Below, in pieces: positions 17,738 through 30,114 of a stretch of DNA of 64,000 nt; position 1 is the first letter of the stretch, and every line of letters begins with the position of its first letter. Under the pieces are notes generated by a model. That model had not been told where the DNA came from and did no database searches. It worked only from the letters and a program-made list of their open reading frames with translations. The DNA is taken from NCBI GenBank assembly GCA_029962745.1, contig CM057162.1, forward strand, positions 23,250,104-23,314,103, in the 5' to 3' direction. This DNA is from Echinometra lucunter. Lineage: Eukaryota; Echinodermata; Echinoidea; Camarodonta; Echinometridae. Made by a program: the position numbers and the translations under genes.

Positions 17738-20700
17738 CTGAAATAAAAAGACAAAAATACAGAAAATACCAATAACTAGAGTAACACCAACAACACCATT
17801 GATAATTATTTATCCCAGGTAGGCTCCTACAATATGATTTTCTTTCTGCAGAGGCACCTGCGACAATATTACCCCAGATTTAGCTTGGCAACCATGATAA
17901 GGATCATAAGGCATTCACACAAGTACATTCTAGGAATCTTCCCTACCGGGTACTCACTTTTCTTTCACCTGGGTGGAGAGGGGCAAGTGCAAATAAGTGT
18001 CTTGCCAAGGGGCATTGAAATACATTGGACACTTCCAGGATCGAAGATAAATAAGGACTTAAGACATAAATTGCCTTGCTTCATTTTCTTTTGATCTATG
18101 AAAGACTCTGTTTCACGCTTTTTAATGCTACAATAAAATCAATACCACATGTAATCCACTGTCTGATCTGCATTAATTTCCTTTATGATAACTGACGTTT
18201 TTGTATTTTCTCTTTTGCTGGACATCAAATACGAAGAGCACACCGCAGAACAGATGGCATTACAGAACACAATCTACAGTACCTTAAAATTTTCTGTATC
18301 TCTAACAATGCAAAGACATAAAAATATTCTGAAAGGCTCCAAGGAAGCTTCATGTACCCTTTCCTAAACTTAGATCCCCATCCAGAGGTACAAGACACTT
18401 TTTCCTTGAAAGCCACAAGGCTGCTGTAACAAAAAATAGATTGCAGCTTTGGTTACCCACATCATAGTTTGAGACATTTGGGGGAAAGCTGGAAGATGAC
18501 AACAAAGGATTTTGTCAATAAACATGTCAAAGAGGAAGCCAGGAAGCCTCCAATTGAGAAAAAAAAGATGGGCGGCATTTCATTTTAAAGATACATGTAT
18601 GGAATCTTGCATTCTGGTAAGGATGCAATACAAATTTTCTAAGAAGTCAACAAAACTAATGGCTGTCCAAACCAGGCTCCGCTGACAACTGACTAGCATC
18701 TATTTCGTACACTAATGAAATGCTAGAATTTAACCCTAGGCCAAACGCTACATTACACCCTAAACCTAACCCTAAACTAAACTCTGTTGAAAACCTGACC
18801 ATGATTGTATAACCTTTATGAAATAATGCTCAGAGGAACCGTTCCTGGAGCATAAAGTGAGGTCATTAAACTCTCAGAACACATTTGTAAACATCAACAT
18901 CCTCTAGTTGCCAAAAAACCCTTCAAGAAAATAAGTAATTGCCAAGCAAGAGACCTTTTTTTTATTCAAATCCAACCATAATATACTGTCCATGTACATC
19001 TTACAGTGGCGTATTTAGGGAAAATAACCCTGGTCAAGTGCTGAAATTGGCCCCCTTCCAACATCTGACACCAACGAATAAGCTTTTTTCTTCTTTTTCA
19101 TTTTTGTTTTTGCTTTTGCTTTTTGCACCCCTAAAAGCGGTGCTGGGTGCTCATGCCCCCCTAACCGCTCCTAGATACACCACTGACATCTTAAGTTTCT
19201 TTGTGACAACTACGACAATAACGGCTTCACCCATTGTCAGAAAATACTCTAGAGGCCCGAACCTTATCTTACATCATGATCACTTACATCAATTTGCATA
19301 AACTATCTGAATTACCCTTCCTATTCACCAAATTACATGTATAACAATGAAAATACTTCAAATGTCTCAAATCTGTATAAATCATAATATCCAAAATATT
19401 CAAATAATCCCATTACCACCTTCTAGATAATCAATCAATAATATTACCTGTATAATTCCTTCACTGCATATAGTATTAATCTTTACTTGGTTTTCTAAAC
19501 TAACGTGTTTAGATCTATGTACACTTACATCAGTTTTGGGAAGCAGCACCCAAATGCTCCAATTACAGCCATCCCTTTTAATGGCTTGTTCACACATGGT
19601 TAAAAGTACTGTGCTTAACCAGTAGCTTACGAGAACTGGGTGGACCGTGCACAAAATCTATGAGGATTTACCAAATCTCACAGTGAGAGGGTTAACATTT
19701 TTGCATTTTTGACACACCCGTAATGAGCAATACTCGTCAATCATCCCTACCTACCATTCATCAATAATAAACATAAAAAGGTTACTTTTTTTTACAGTTT
19801 GCGGCCACATATTTGAACAAGCCTTAAAGTATTCTAAAAGAAGTTCAAATACACACTTATGTACCTAAAATAGTTCATGACCCCAAAAATACATATGAAA
19901 AACAGCAAATGGTAACAAAGATCTTGGCTGGTATTCATGATTCACCTCCACTTATTAGTATTTCCTTACTACTATCTAAATGGAATACATGGCTTTGTTT
20001 CAGGTCACAAAAGAACTGGGTCAGTTCAGACTAAAAAAAAATGTGCAGTATATGAAATTCAAATAAAGAATTTTTGCATAGCTCAACTGGCAAATATGAA
20101 TGTACATGGAAAAGTATCATTTAAAGAAATTATTTTGAGAAACTATTTTGATGAAGGTGAGCTGCAGTAATTGGTGCAAGGTTATGTTGTAATACTGTAG
20201 CTGTAGAACGAATTATGACAATGTATACGGTAGTATCATAGCTACACCATAAATTTCGCTTGTCTGAATGGGTTCCTTGTTTAAATTATACAGAAATGAG
20301 TCAGGTTTGGGAGTAAGTCAGGAACAAAGAAATGAATCAACTTCAACTTCTCACAGAGGGAGAGAGCTGTGGAAGCATGCAAATGTTTAGAAGAACAAAT
20401 TATGATGCATTGAGAGAAATTATGATGCAATGACAATAGCTGAGGCATAAGGAATGGCAAGTTAGTCCTTGTTCTACCGTAAACTTTGCCTGTCCATTCT
20501 GTTAATCATATTCTGTTCACATTCTAACAGGGCTCCATAATAACATTTGTGGTGGGGGTCCGGATTGAAATTCCAAGCTGCACACATATTGAGTCCCTGT
20601 GAAATTTGCTCAGTTTTGGGGGGTTCCAACCTAATCGTGGGGGGCCGTCTGTCCCAGGCGCCTGTTGTTGTCAAGCCCTGCTCTATGAATAATGATGAAC

Positions 20701-20750
20701 CTTTGTAGTGTGTATTTATGAGGTCTACATACATGTATTATACTGTCATC
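17738..20750. other. upstream cic intron, repeats only
   Basis: No exon recognised. Contains a SINE fragment (17941-18060), CCCTAA-like words at 18732-18785 and a hAT-like MITE at 19004-19185. A repeat at 20545-20685 (GGCGCCTGTTGTTGTCAAGC) is shared with 16430-16600. Confidence 0.5.
19004..19185. mobile_element. short hAT-like MITE
   Basis: Termini CAGTGGCGTATTTAGGG and CCTAGATACACCACTG are inverted, the CAGTGGCG start being characteristic of hAT-type non-autonomous elements. Confidence 0.7.
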
Positions 20751-20754
20751 TGTT

Positions 20755-20820
20755 CAGAGTCAGAAGGGCGTTAACTCATGTCATTTTATACAGACTTAAC
20801 TCCCTTTTGGCTCCAAACAA
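20755..20820. repeat. about 60-base hairpin repeat, copy 1
   Basis: GAGTCAGAAGGGCGTTAACT pairs with GACTTAACTCCCTTTTGGCT C around a loop containing TCATTTTATACA. A second copy is at 45543-45610 and a decayed one near 63690-63745. Confidence 0.65.
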
Positions 20821-21110
20821 TCAATATCTCTTCCTCATCAGCTTTTTTTCTGGTCCGTTTCTCGATCTCATTCCATCTTCTTCCATTGTTTTCTCTATAT
20901 ACATGTATCTTTTTTTTCCAACTTTCTTCTGGCCTCTCTTCCTCTTCCATTCCATATTCATATATTGGGCATGCTTGCTCTCTCTCTCTCTCTCTTCCAT
21001 TCCATATCTTTATATATATTTGGCAAGCTTGCTCGCTCGCTCTCTCTCTCTGTCTCTTCTCCTCCTTCCTTTCTTCTTTCCCTCCCTCCTTCCCTCCATT
21101 CATCCCTTCC
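20778..21110. repeat. polypyrimidine tract
   Basis: CT/TTC-rich on the plus strand with (CT)n cores at 20980-20996 and 21040-21052. Open frames across it are compositional. Confidence 0.9.
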
Positions 21111-21129
21111 TATAGGGTGGATAGATAAA

Positions 21130-22640
21130 TTCATAAATACAGGGTACTAGGGTAGATTTCGTCATAAATCTACAATCAGCTAAACAAGAAGACAGAAGGA
21201 AAGAATAAATTCATGAGCCTGAGAGGCAGGCTAGGCGACAGCTCTACACTCGTCAACGGAGCTTTGCAAAGTCATTGCGATGATTCTGACGCACCTCTTG
21301 GACAAGCCTATATATCCAAGATGCTCCAGCCAAATGACAAATGACGAATCACACTGATGAGAAAGAAAGGGGGAAATATTTGCTTTTTCTTTGAGCCATT
21401 ACTGTAATTGCTTGATGAGTACATGCCTCATGCTTTGATTCGACTATTATACGCAGAATCAGAGCACTGTAGTAGAGGCAATTATTTCAGTTTCATGCGA
21501 CAGATATATCGAGAGCATTATTTGTCATGCAAGGCACATGTGTTAACTGAGTTGATTGGTTGAAATTCGCTCTATTTTTAGGCGTGGGACCTTTTCTGCT
21601 TTGTCCTCGTTGAGGAGCAATATCGCCATCATGTCTGATTAAAATTGGGTAATTCAGGAATGGGATCCTCATGCTCTGTAAATGCGATATTACACAACAT
21701 TCCACCTGGGGTAACTTGGAAAGGGAACTTGTTTTGAGAGGAGAAACCGATGGAGAGAGGAAAGGATGGAGACAGGAACAGATGGAGAGAAGGACAGATG
21801 AGGTGAGAAATAGATGGAGAAAGGGGGTCACCCCCCCTCCCAAAAAAAAGAGAGGGGGAGGGAAAAAGAAAGAGAGAGAGAGTAGAGATGATGAGAGACA
21901 TATAAAAGTGTGAAAATGAAATAAGAGAGAGATATGACAAGAGTGTAACAGGGGAATAAAAAAAAAATCAAACTATGAACTTACATGACAATGATATTAG
22001 TTTTGACTTTAATATAATGATCACTTCAAAAAAATCATATGCTTCATAAGAATTATTTGTCTATTTTTAAAAAAATGCTCTCTTGTGTTTATCTCTATGA
22101 ATATTAAGCTTTAAAAGATGTTCAGTGCATGTGAAATCTGGTGTAAATGGGACTAGTGACCAAAGGATGAGATAATCTGTAAGGAGGCTGACCAACAAAC
22201 ACATCAAATCTGTATCAAATGACGAGCGTATCTCTCCCATCTAACGGCAAAGGCACTTTAATTTTTACTCTAGAGTCTATCCATTGCCCGTAACACTAAA
22301 CTAAACTGTAAAATAACTTTACAAAGACTCATCAGCTTAAACGAAGAGAGATAAAGCACGCTGATTTCATTAATCGTAAAAGGATCTGTTCGGAAAGTGA
22401 GGCAGTCGCCTCTCGAAAACTGCCTAAGCCCTCCCAGAGTGGCAAAATGTCGTTTCCACCAAGTTCGCATCAAGTTCAGACTTTCATCATCTAAAATTCA
22501 ACTCCTTTATTGCATAATGTCAAAAACATATTGAGCAATCAGAGGGGACGGGGGGCTCGGATGCAGGTTCTGGAGAGAATGGATGAAATGCAGTGAAATC
22601 AACAGAAAGTTCATCATGCTGTCATGTAGCACATGAGCTA
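21130..22640. other. intronic or intergenic stretch, nothing assigned
   Basis: Mixed composition. A purine-rich patch lies at 21715-21940. No splice-bounded coding segment or repeat with clear ends was seen. Confidence 0.4.
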
Positions 22641-24440
22641 ATGAGTGTCCCAATCTTTCTATATATCCATACAAGAATCTCAACTCTCCCCTCTTTCCGT
22701 TCGTGCTTTTTTTCATTCTCATTTAAATCTTGTCACTATCTCTTGCTCAAGTCCTATTCATCTTTCTTTCAATATTCCTCCTTTCCTTTTACCTTGGTCT
22801 TTTGCTGATCTGTCAGTAACTTTTTTATCTATTTTTCCATTTTCTTCCTTTTCTTTGTCTATCCCTGATCTTCCACTATTTGGCTCTCTCTTTCTCCCTT
22901 TCAATCTCTAACATGTGTCTCTCTCTCCTTTTATTTATTCTCTTAACTCTTTCTCCTCTTTCTCTTTCTCTCTGTCTACATCTCTGTCTATCAATTCATC
23001 TCCATTTCTGTTGCTCTTCCCTATCTCTCTCCTCTACTTCCTTTCTTCCACTCTTCATTCTCTTTCATTCTCTTTCCCATCCCTTCTTTCATACTTCATC
23101 ACCATCCTCCCGAAGCAGAAAAGATAAATAAAACCCACTCCTAGTAAGTACTGCACATCTAAAATCCCCATCAAAACTGTTAACACAAAATGTCTCACAA
23201 CAGCTAAAACCCCATTTCAATGTTGACTCCAAGTTTCGTAAAACAGAATTTATTCCGTTATCTCTACGGAGAATCGTGCGCATGCGCGGGGCGTGATCCG
23301 GGACAAACGGCCTTGATCCCTGTGATAACCTTACTGCTAGCATTCAATGCAGGTAATCAGAAACCGAGTAGATCGTGAAACTCCGAGATGCTTCTTCACT
23401 TAATAAAATTTGCTTATAGCCTGGGTATGGTGTACACAAAAATTGAGCAGTCTCTTTCTTCCTCCTTTTCTTCTTCTTCTGCTTCCTCTTCTTCTCCTCC
23501 CCTTCTTCTTTTCCTTCTCCTTCTTTTTCCCTTTCTCTTTCTTTACCTTTTTCTCCTCTTTGTCCTTTTCCTTATCCTTTTCCTTTCTTTCTCCTTTTAT
23601 CTTCTCAACCTCCTCTTCCTATTCCTTCTTTTCTGATGTTTGCTGACTGGTACCATTTAGTTTGTTTGTTCCTTCTTTGTTTGTTTGTTTGTTTGTTCCG
23701 TTTTTATCTGTTCCTCTTTTTGTATGTATTTACTTTCTGAAAAGGCTTTGCAAGATGTTTCAAGCAAACAGTTGCTTGATCATGTCACCACTTGCTAATT
23801 TTAGGAACATATCATGCCAACAGATTAGCTAAACAAAGATTCAAGCCACTGCCACTGTGAACATTGATATTTTACAATATATATATATATATATATATGC
23901 ATAATTGATTTGTCAGTGTTTAATTTGATTTATTAATGGTGCATGCCTCTCTACCTTTGGAATATCCTGAATTTTTTTTGCAGATTGCATCTCATTTTTT
24001 TCTTTCTCCATTTCTTTCACAAAGTGTCTCACTCTTTCTTTCTTCTCTCCCTCCTTCTTTGAGCTTCTCTTGCTCTTTCTCCATCTCTCCTCCTTTTTTT
24101 TTATGCTTCTTTCGTTTGCTTCTTACTACCTTTCTCCCTGTATATATTGCATCTTTTATCTCTTACTTTTTCTCTTTGCTCTTCCTCCCTCTCTCTCTCT
24201 CTCTCTTCATTTCTCTATCCATCCCTCTATCCAACTCACTTGTTAACTCATTCATCTTCTAAATTTCCTTTTCTCCTCCACTTGTTTTTCTCAATCTTTT
24301 GTTCTCTTTTGACCTTTCGGTCTCAGTCCGTCTCTCTATTTCTTTCTTTCTCTCTTCTTTCACACACTCTTTATCTCCCCCTCCATCTCTTTTTCTCCTT
24401 CACCCACTAACTCAAACACTCGCTCTCTCCTCATCTATGC
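22640..24440. repeat. series of long polypyrimidine tracts
   Basis: Blocks at 22640-23110, 23455-23640 and 23990-24440 are almost pure C/T on the plus strand. Between them 23220-23340 is more balanced and carries CGTGCGCATGCGCGGGGCG, an NRF1-like palindrome, and (TTTG)n occurs at 23660-23695; (AT)n at 23876-23898. Confidence 0.85.
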
Positions 24441-24790
24441 ATCTCACATCCAGGTCGGATGTGCGCTGCTGCTGCTGCGCAGACGTCGTCATCGTCTGTG
24501 AGATCTGGTAAAATCAACAGAAGCTAAATTATCATCTCACCCGAGTTTGAACTCGGCAGAATGCAAATGCACCGAGGTTTCCAGATTCACAACACCGCCA
24601 GCTCGGGAAAGACGTAAGGGAATCGTATTCTCAGGGAAACGGACGAACCACCTCCGGCGGCAAGTGCTCTGTCTCGATTTTCGTTCTTCTGCTGATATTG
24701 ATGCGAGCGTGTTCGGCTCGTGGCAATGATCTCGTTTCCCCATCGGGCACAGAAACCCCCCTGGCCTTGGAGAAAAGGGCACTGGAATGC
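24440..24790. other. CpG-richer island inside pyrimidine-rich DNA
   Basis: About 350 bases richer in G+C and CpG than the surroundings, with GACGTCGTCATCG, CCGGCGGC and CGATTTTCG words. Short frames exist on both strands but none resembles a known family. It could be a cis-regulatory element or unidentified exon; function not assigned. Confidence 0.3.
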
Positions 24791-24957
24791 ATTTCATATA
24801 CTTGAAGATGTTCAAGCCCTACCCCTGTTTCCTCAAATCTCAACCCTCTGCTACCCATGGAGAAATGCTAACAGTTGTGGCTTTTTGCCTAATCTCAATT
24901 CTTCATAACTATTGTAAACACCTGCAATGGCTTAATATATTTGCAAATGACTGAATA

Positions 24958-25072
24958 AATTTTCTCTTCCTTTTTTCCCCTCCTTCCCTCCCTACCCTCC
25001 TCCTCTCATCATCCTCCTTTATTCTTCAGCTCCTTCTCCTTTTTTTCTTCTTCTTCTCTTACTTCTTCCTAT

Positions 25073-25104
<32 letters not shown>

Positions 25105-25240
25105 TTCTTTTACTTTTTCTTCCTCTTCTTCTTCCTCTTCTTCTTCTTCTTTTACTTCTTCTTCCTCTTATTTTACTTCTTCTTCTTCTCCATCCTTTCC
25201 TTCCCCTTTCTCTCCCCTCTCCGCCCCCCCCCCCAATCTT
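24958..25240. repeat. (CTT)n-rich polypyrimidine tract
   Basis: Mostly CTT/CTC triplets on the plus strand, ending in poly-C at 25226-25234. Confidence 0.9.
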
Positions 25241-25600
25241 CCCTTGAAAGGTCAGTTATAAAAATTGTCAAACATGTACATATCCAGGCAGGCAATGTTC
25301 TAATCATACATTCCTTCCATCAGTAAGTCTTCAACCAACAGTTTACTGATCTTCTACTCATGTGTTCCTCCCCCTCTTCCCCCTCCTATCCTCTCCCTCC
25401 CTCCCTCCGTCTCCCTCTCTCTCTCTCTCCCTTCCTCCCTCTCCCTTCCTCCTTCGCCCAACTTTCGTTGAAATGACAAAGTTATGATGATTGTCATATA
25501 CCAGGGCAAGCAATATTCTAATCAAATCCTTTCTATCCGCAAGTCTTTGACAAACAGTTTACAGATCTTCCATTCCTGTTTTCCTATTCTATGTACACTG
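25237..25600. repeat. decayed tandem duplication, about 230-base offset
   Basis: 25237-25375 and 25466-25600 share the order TTGAAAxG, TTATxAxxATTGTCA, CAGGxxGGCAATxTTCTAATC, AGTCTT and ACAGTTTACxGATCTTC. A CT-rich run separates them. Confidence 0.7.
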
Positions 25601-25732
25601 CCTATCCCACTGAACTGATAACAGTGTAATGCTTTGAAAAAAAAAAAGAAATACTACTAATTGGGCTTTACATGTATTTACCCAGGGTAGCCACATTAGT
25701 GCTACTACTGCTCTCCCTGTGGGTGTGGGCCC

Positions 25733-25910
25733 TGCAATTATTATTACCCCAGCAATGCTAGGTACCCGTTTAATACACCTGGGTCAAGCGGGACAAATGT
25801 GAGCAAAAAACCTTGTCCAAGGACGGAAGCAAAGGGCAAGGATCAAACCCAGGACCTCTTGTATCAGAGGCAAGAGGCTTTACCACTATGCCACAGTAAT
25901 GAAATTATAA
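25733..25910 (-). mobile_element. tRNA-derived SINE
   Basis: In minus orientation a tRNA-like head has an A-box-like TGGCATAGTGGTAAAGC and a B-box-like GGGTTTGATCC, followed by a body ending near CCTAGCATTGCTGGGG. Related fragments are at 17941-18060 and 38326-38480. Confidence 0.65.
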
Positions 25911-25932
25911 AAGGACAGGACAAAACAATATA

Positions 25933-26241
25933 CTCTCTCTCTAAAAAAAAGAGTGAACGCATTCACTCTGTTAGGGGTGAATTTCAGAAGAGAGTGCATT
26001 GAGAGTGAATTAAGAGTGAATTAAGAGTAAAAATTGTGATATTCTCTCTTTATTCACTCTTTTAGGGGTGGCCTCAGAGATCATTCAAAATCCTTGAGTG
26101 ATCACTGAGGTCACCCCTCAAAGAGTGAATATCACAATTTTTACTCTTAATTCACTCTTAATTCACTCTCAATGCACTCTCTTCTGAAACTCACCCCTAA
26201 CAGAGTGAACACTTTCACTCTTTTTTAGAAAGAGAGAGAGT
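25933..26241. mobile_element. 309-base near-perfect hairpin
   Basis: CTCTCTCTCTAAAAAAAAGA GTGAA at the left is mirrored by TTCACTCTTTTTTAGAAAGA GAGAGAG at the right. Pairing continues almost unbroken (GTTAGGGGTGAATTTCAG, AGAGTAAAAATTGTGATATT C, AGGGGTGGCCTCAGAGATCA) to a tiny centre near 26085. Arms are about 150 bases. Confidence 0.9.
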
Positions 26242-26309
26242 TGGGTTCCTTTTGAGGACGAATGAAAAAGGCACTAGAAGCGTCTGTCTGTCCATCTCCC
26301 CCACCCTGC

Positions 26310-26332
26310 TCCCCCCCCCCCCCCCCCCCCCC
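26310..26332. repeat. poly-C run of 23
   Basis: Uninterrupted C23; similar shorter runs occur at 26478-26493 and 31261-31274. Confidence 0.95.
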
Positions 26333-26994
26333 AGTCATAAAGTAGCAAAGATAAGTATTGCAAAAACATTATCAAAGCTTCTACACTTGTGCCTTGGGAG
26401 TCATATATCAAGTGGTGTACTCTTTCACTACATGATTTCAGTAGGTACAAAAAGAATGTAAACATTGTTCTGCTTCCACTCCCCCCCCCCCCCCAAGAAA
26501 AAAGAAAATTATTCTGTTTGCAATAAAATTACACAAGGTTTCTGCAATTTAATCCCCTGGACATTTATCACTCTGCCAATTGGAAATCCCTACATGTATA
26601 GTGATCTCAATTTTCATTTTCCTTTCCCCGCTCTAATATTTGTTCAATCTTTTACTGACATTTCTAAAATTCTGTACTTTCGTAGTGTGACCTGCAATCA
26701 GAATGAATTTTAAATTAAAAACTCCACATCTTTTAAAACCACAAAATCTACTGACTAATTGTCTATTTCTAATTCTATTTCTATTTGATTTTCATCCAAA
26801 AAAAAAAACATTCTTGATAATTTAACATAAAAAGTCCCATTTAAAATCTTTCATTTTTCCTTTAACCAAACAAGACACTGCACTGCATGCAAGTGACAAG
26901 TACCCTAAATACCAAGGCCTCTCCTATTGTTAGATGGTGTCATTCAGTTGTGTTATGGCGCATCCTGTGTCAGAATTGTATGCTCTACTCTCAC

Positions 26995-27545
26995 GTTTTC
27001 ATCCTCCCACTCTCTCTCCCTCTCTCCCTGCTCTCTTGCCCTTTTTCCTCACTCTTCCTCCCACTCTCCCTTTCCTTTTCTCTCTCATCTCCCTTCCTCT
27101 CTCTCTTTCTCCCTCTGTGTATATATATTTATATAGTATCAATTCATATTCTGTTCCTCAACCTCTCACGCCTCTACGCCCCATCTCTCCTCATCTTTCC
27201 ATCTGCCCCAAGCATCTCTCTCCCCCTACAATCTATCCTTCCCCTGCTCCTACTGCCCCAATGTGCCCCTCACTGCCCTGCTTTGCTCCTCTTTACATAC
27301 AATCTCCCTCATTCTTTCTCTCTCTCTCTCTCTCTCCCTCTATCTACCTACTTTTCCCCCTCTCTTGCATTTTCTTGATCTCTTTCCCTCTAATTCTCTA
27401 TTCCTTACATGCTCTTTCTATCCCCCAATCTCTGCCAGAAGCATTACTAACTCCTACCCCCCCCCTTACCTCTCTCTCCCTCTCTCTCTCTTTCTCTCGG
27501 TCTGTCTTTATCTCTCATTCTCTTTCACTCCTCTCCTTTTTCCCA
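26995..27545. repeat. polypyrimidine tract
   Basis: C/T-dominated over 550 bases with (CT)n at 27318-27340 and 27466-27500. The 236-codon frame covering it is compositional. Confidence 0.9.
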
Positions 27546-27549
27546 CGCA

Positions 27550-29400
27550 AGGAAAAGGCTAATAGATTCACAAGAGGAAGCAGACTAACCGACAGGCGAA
27601 CTTTGACCTTTTCGCTAGTTTCCTGCCTGGGTGTTGCTACATAAATAAAATTCCCGGGCAGAACTAGGTCTGTGGCATGCGCAGCTGCTACCGAACCCAT
27701 GTCCAACGAGCAAGCAAGCGTTTCGTCTGCTTCGGCTAAGCTACGCCTCCTAGTTCACAGTCACAACCATCGTGTTTCCATACCTCATCATCGTCGTCGA
27801 CTAGAGTTGGGTGAATGTCTGCTGGGAACTTGATGGTACATAAACATAAACATTGCAGCCTGTGGCACGTATTCAGGAAGGTGGACCAACATTAACCTGG
27901 TGAACCCCACTGACTGCTCAATTTTCTCATCCCCACAGGTTTAATACAGGGACTACTTCATTCACAGGAGCAATGGGTTCATTAATGGTCCATTGATATC
28001 TGGAGCACCATGTGCAAGAGCTCTTAATTCTGTACAGATGGCTGTAATTCTGTCACAACTTACATTTTGATAAACTTATAGATCTACAGATATGCATGCA
28101 TGAAATGGAAAGATGATTTCATATTAACATGACTTCTACTTATCATGACCTAACTACGCTTTTCACAGAACCGTGGTAATTTGTATGGAATGAAAAGGTC
28201 GACACAAATCGGATGACTTAGTTTTTACCATTTAAAGCTGGACTAAAGTTCATGAGCTATTTATGAATACCTACCTATCGCTTTACAATCTCTATTTCAA
28301 ACACTATTCAGCATGTAAATGAAAATGAGTAGGACAAACGGACCCTGGTGGAATTAGGAATTTCTAGGGTTGTTTGACGGTACCTCGTCTATTTATAGCT
28401 CTCTTTGTCATATCACCTGATCTTTCTTCGTGCCTGTTGATCGAGGATCGCTATTGTCAACAAATATTGGAGAATAAACTCATCACCCATTGATGACGAG
28501 AATGTGTCATTGCCAGTAGCATGCTGATTCACTAATGGCTCTAACAAATGGTAGTTGAATTATTTAATTCTATTACAAGGTACGTCCAAAAAATGGAAAG
28601 AAATACTTTCCAGATGCTACACATGTACCATTTCTTCTACAATGTACATGTATACATCAAGACCTTACAAAAAAAAACTTTGTTCAGATCAGTTTTTTTC
28701 AGATCAAAGTAAAACATATCCATAAAATTTTAGAGAAACTCTCATGACTTTACATTAAACATCATTCTGTACTAAAAGGTGTATCACCAAATTATTTTTC
28801 AGAAGAAAAATATGCGATGAATGATGAATTACTTTATTCTCCAAAAAACATGTTTTAAAAAATCAGGAATAGTCTGATGATGTCATGTATCTGATTCTGC
28901 TACAAAGTGTATCAACAAATCTAGAGAAAGATTTGACTGTGCTTTTTTCCTGCTTTCAGAGGATCAAAAATTTTTTGTCTTTTTATACATTCTACTTCTT
29001 ATTTTCACATAATGTAATGCTATGTTCTTGGAATTGAATGCAGTTTAATTTGATTACTTTAATGTAATGAGATGTAATTTAAGGTAGTGTATTCTTGTAG
29101 CAACTAATTCACAAAATGTAAATAATTTACTATGGTATTACCTACATTTTATAAATCAATTTATGGTGCAGTGTAGTATTTGGTCTTGGGTTAAATTCCA
29201 GTATTCCAGTAGCATACATGTATGAAATTGAAGCAAAGCAATTTTCGGCAGAGCATAGTTTTGTACAACAAATAGTTTTATTGGCTTTTGTGGAAATTCA
29301 TTTTCGAGTAAGGACCATCCACTGCTTTGGAGTTAACTACCATGTTGGTCAAAAAAAAAAGGTTTACACTAAGAAATTGCTTTTTATTTTAAAAATTCAG
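27550..29400. other. unassigned stretch
   Basis: A more G+C-rich part (27550-27830) includes a minus-strand segment reading ADIHPTLVDDDDE directly before a GTATGG donor-like site at about 27810, but the phase does not match cic exon 17737. The rest is AT-rich without recognised features. Confidence 0.3.
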
Positions 29401-29795
29401 TTTTGAATGGAAAATTATTATACACGATTTGGAAAAAAATATTTTATCCTGCATCATTTTTTGTGTGGAATATATGTTCACGCTTGGATGAACAGGAGGC
29501 ATTGTTTGCATGAGTGTAAAAACCCATTTGCACCAGCCCCAAATATTGCTTATGTGATGCCTGCCATGTCGGGCAAGCTTCGGAAGCACAAGCTCACAAG
29601 AAGGGCAAGGGCTTATTGAAAGCTGCATATGCAATGCACCTCATTACATAATGTGGCACAAATTGATATTTACACTTTAGCATACAATGCCACCTGTTCA
29701 TCCGAGCGTGAACATATACCACACAAAAACAATAACAAATGACGCAGGATAAAATACTTCTTCAAAACTTGTATGATAATTTTCCTGACAGAAAA
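29401..29795. mobile_element. foldback element, about 395 bp
   Basis: The left arm (GGAAAATTATTATACA, ATTTTATCCTGC, TATGTTCACGCTTGGATGAA CAGG) is repeated inverted at 29680-29795 (CCTGTTCATCCGAGCGTGAA CATATACC, GCAGGATAAAAT). About 160 bases of loop. Confidence 0.8.
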
Positions 29796-30114
29796 CTCTT
29801 TTTTTTTTTTTGACTCACGCAGTATAAGCTCACTTTAGATTTTTAAATCATGACTTCACTTTAAAATTCCAAAACTACAAGTAAGTCAACATGACCTGAA
29901 ACTACAAGACAAGCTTAGGGTTAACCACAAGAAAACTTGTAAGTTTGGGGATGGTTGTGTGAACATAACTATTCCCTCTCAGAAAACAAGCCAGGAGAGT
30001 GTTTAATCTCTGAAAGATATATTGAGGGTGCACTTAATGCAAAGGTAGAGTGTTGATACATTAATGTTTTCCTCCATTGGCACTTTGTCTGAAGGATTAT
30101 TGGCAGAGTCTTCT

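Noticed and set aside
26934..27644. 236-codon Ser/Pro/Leu-rich frame
   Set aside because: Polypyrimidine composition has few stops; no motif or splice context.
27790..27835. Possible cic exon (ADIHPTLVDDDDE before GTATGG)
   Set aside because: Donor phase 0 does not fit the phase needed by exon 17737, the span is tiny, and it does not match known capicua.
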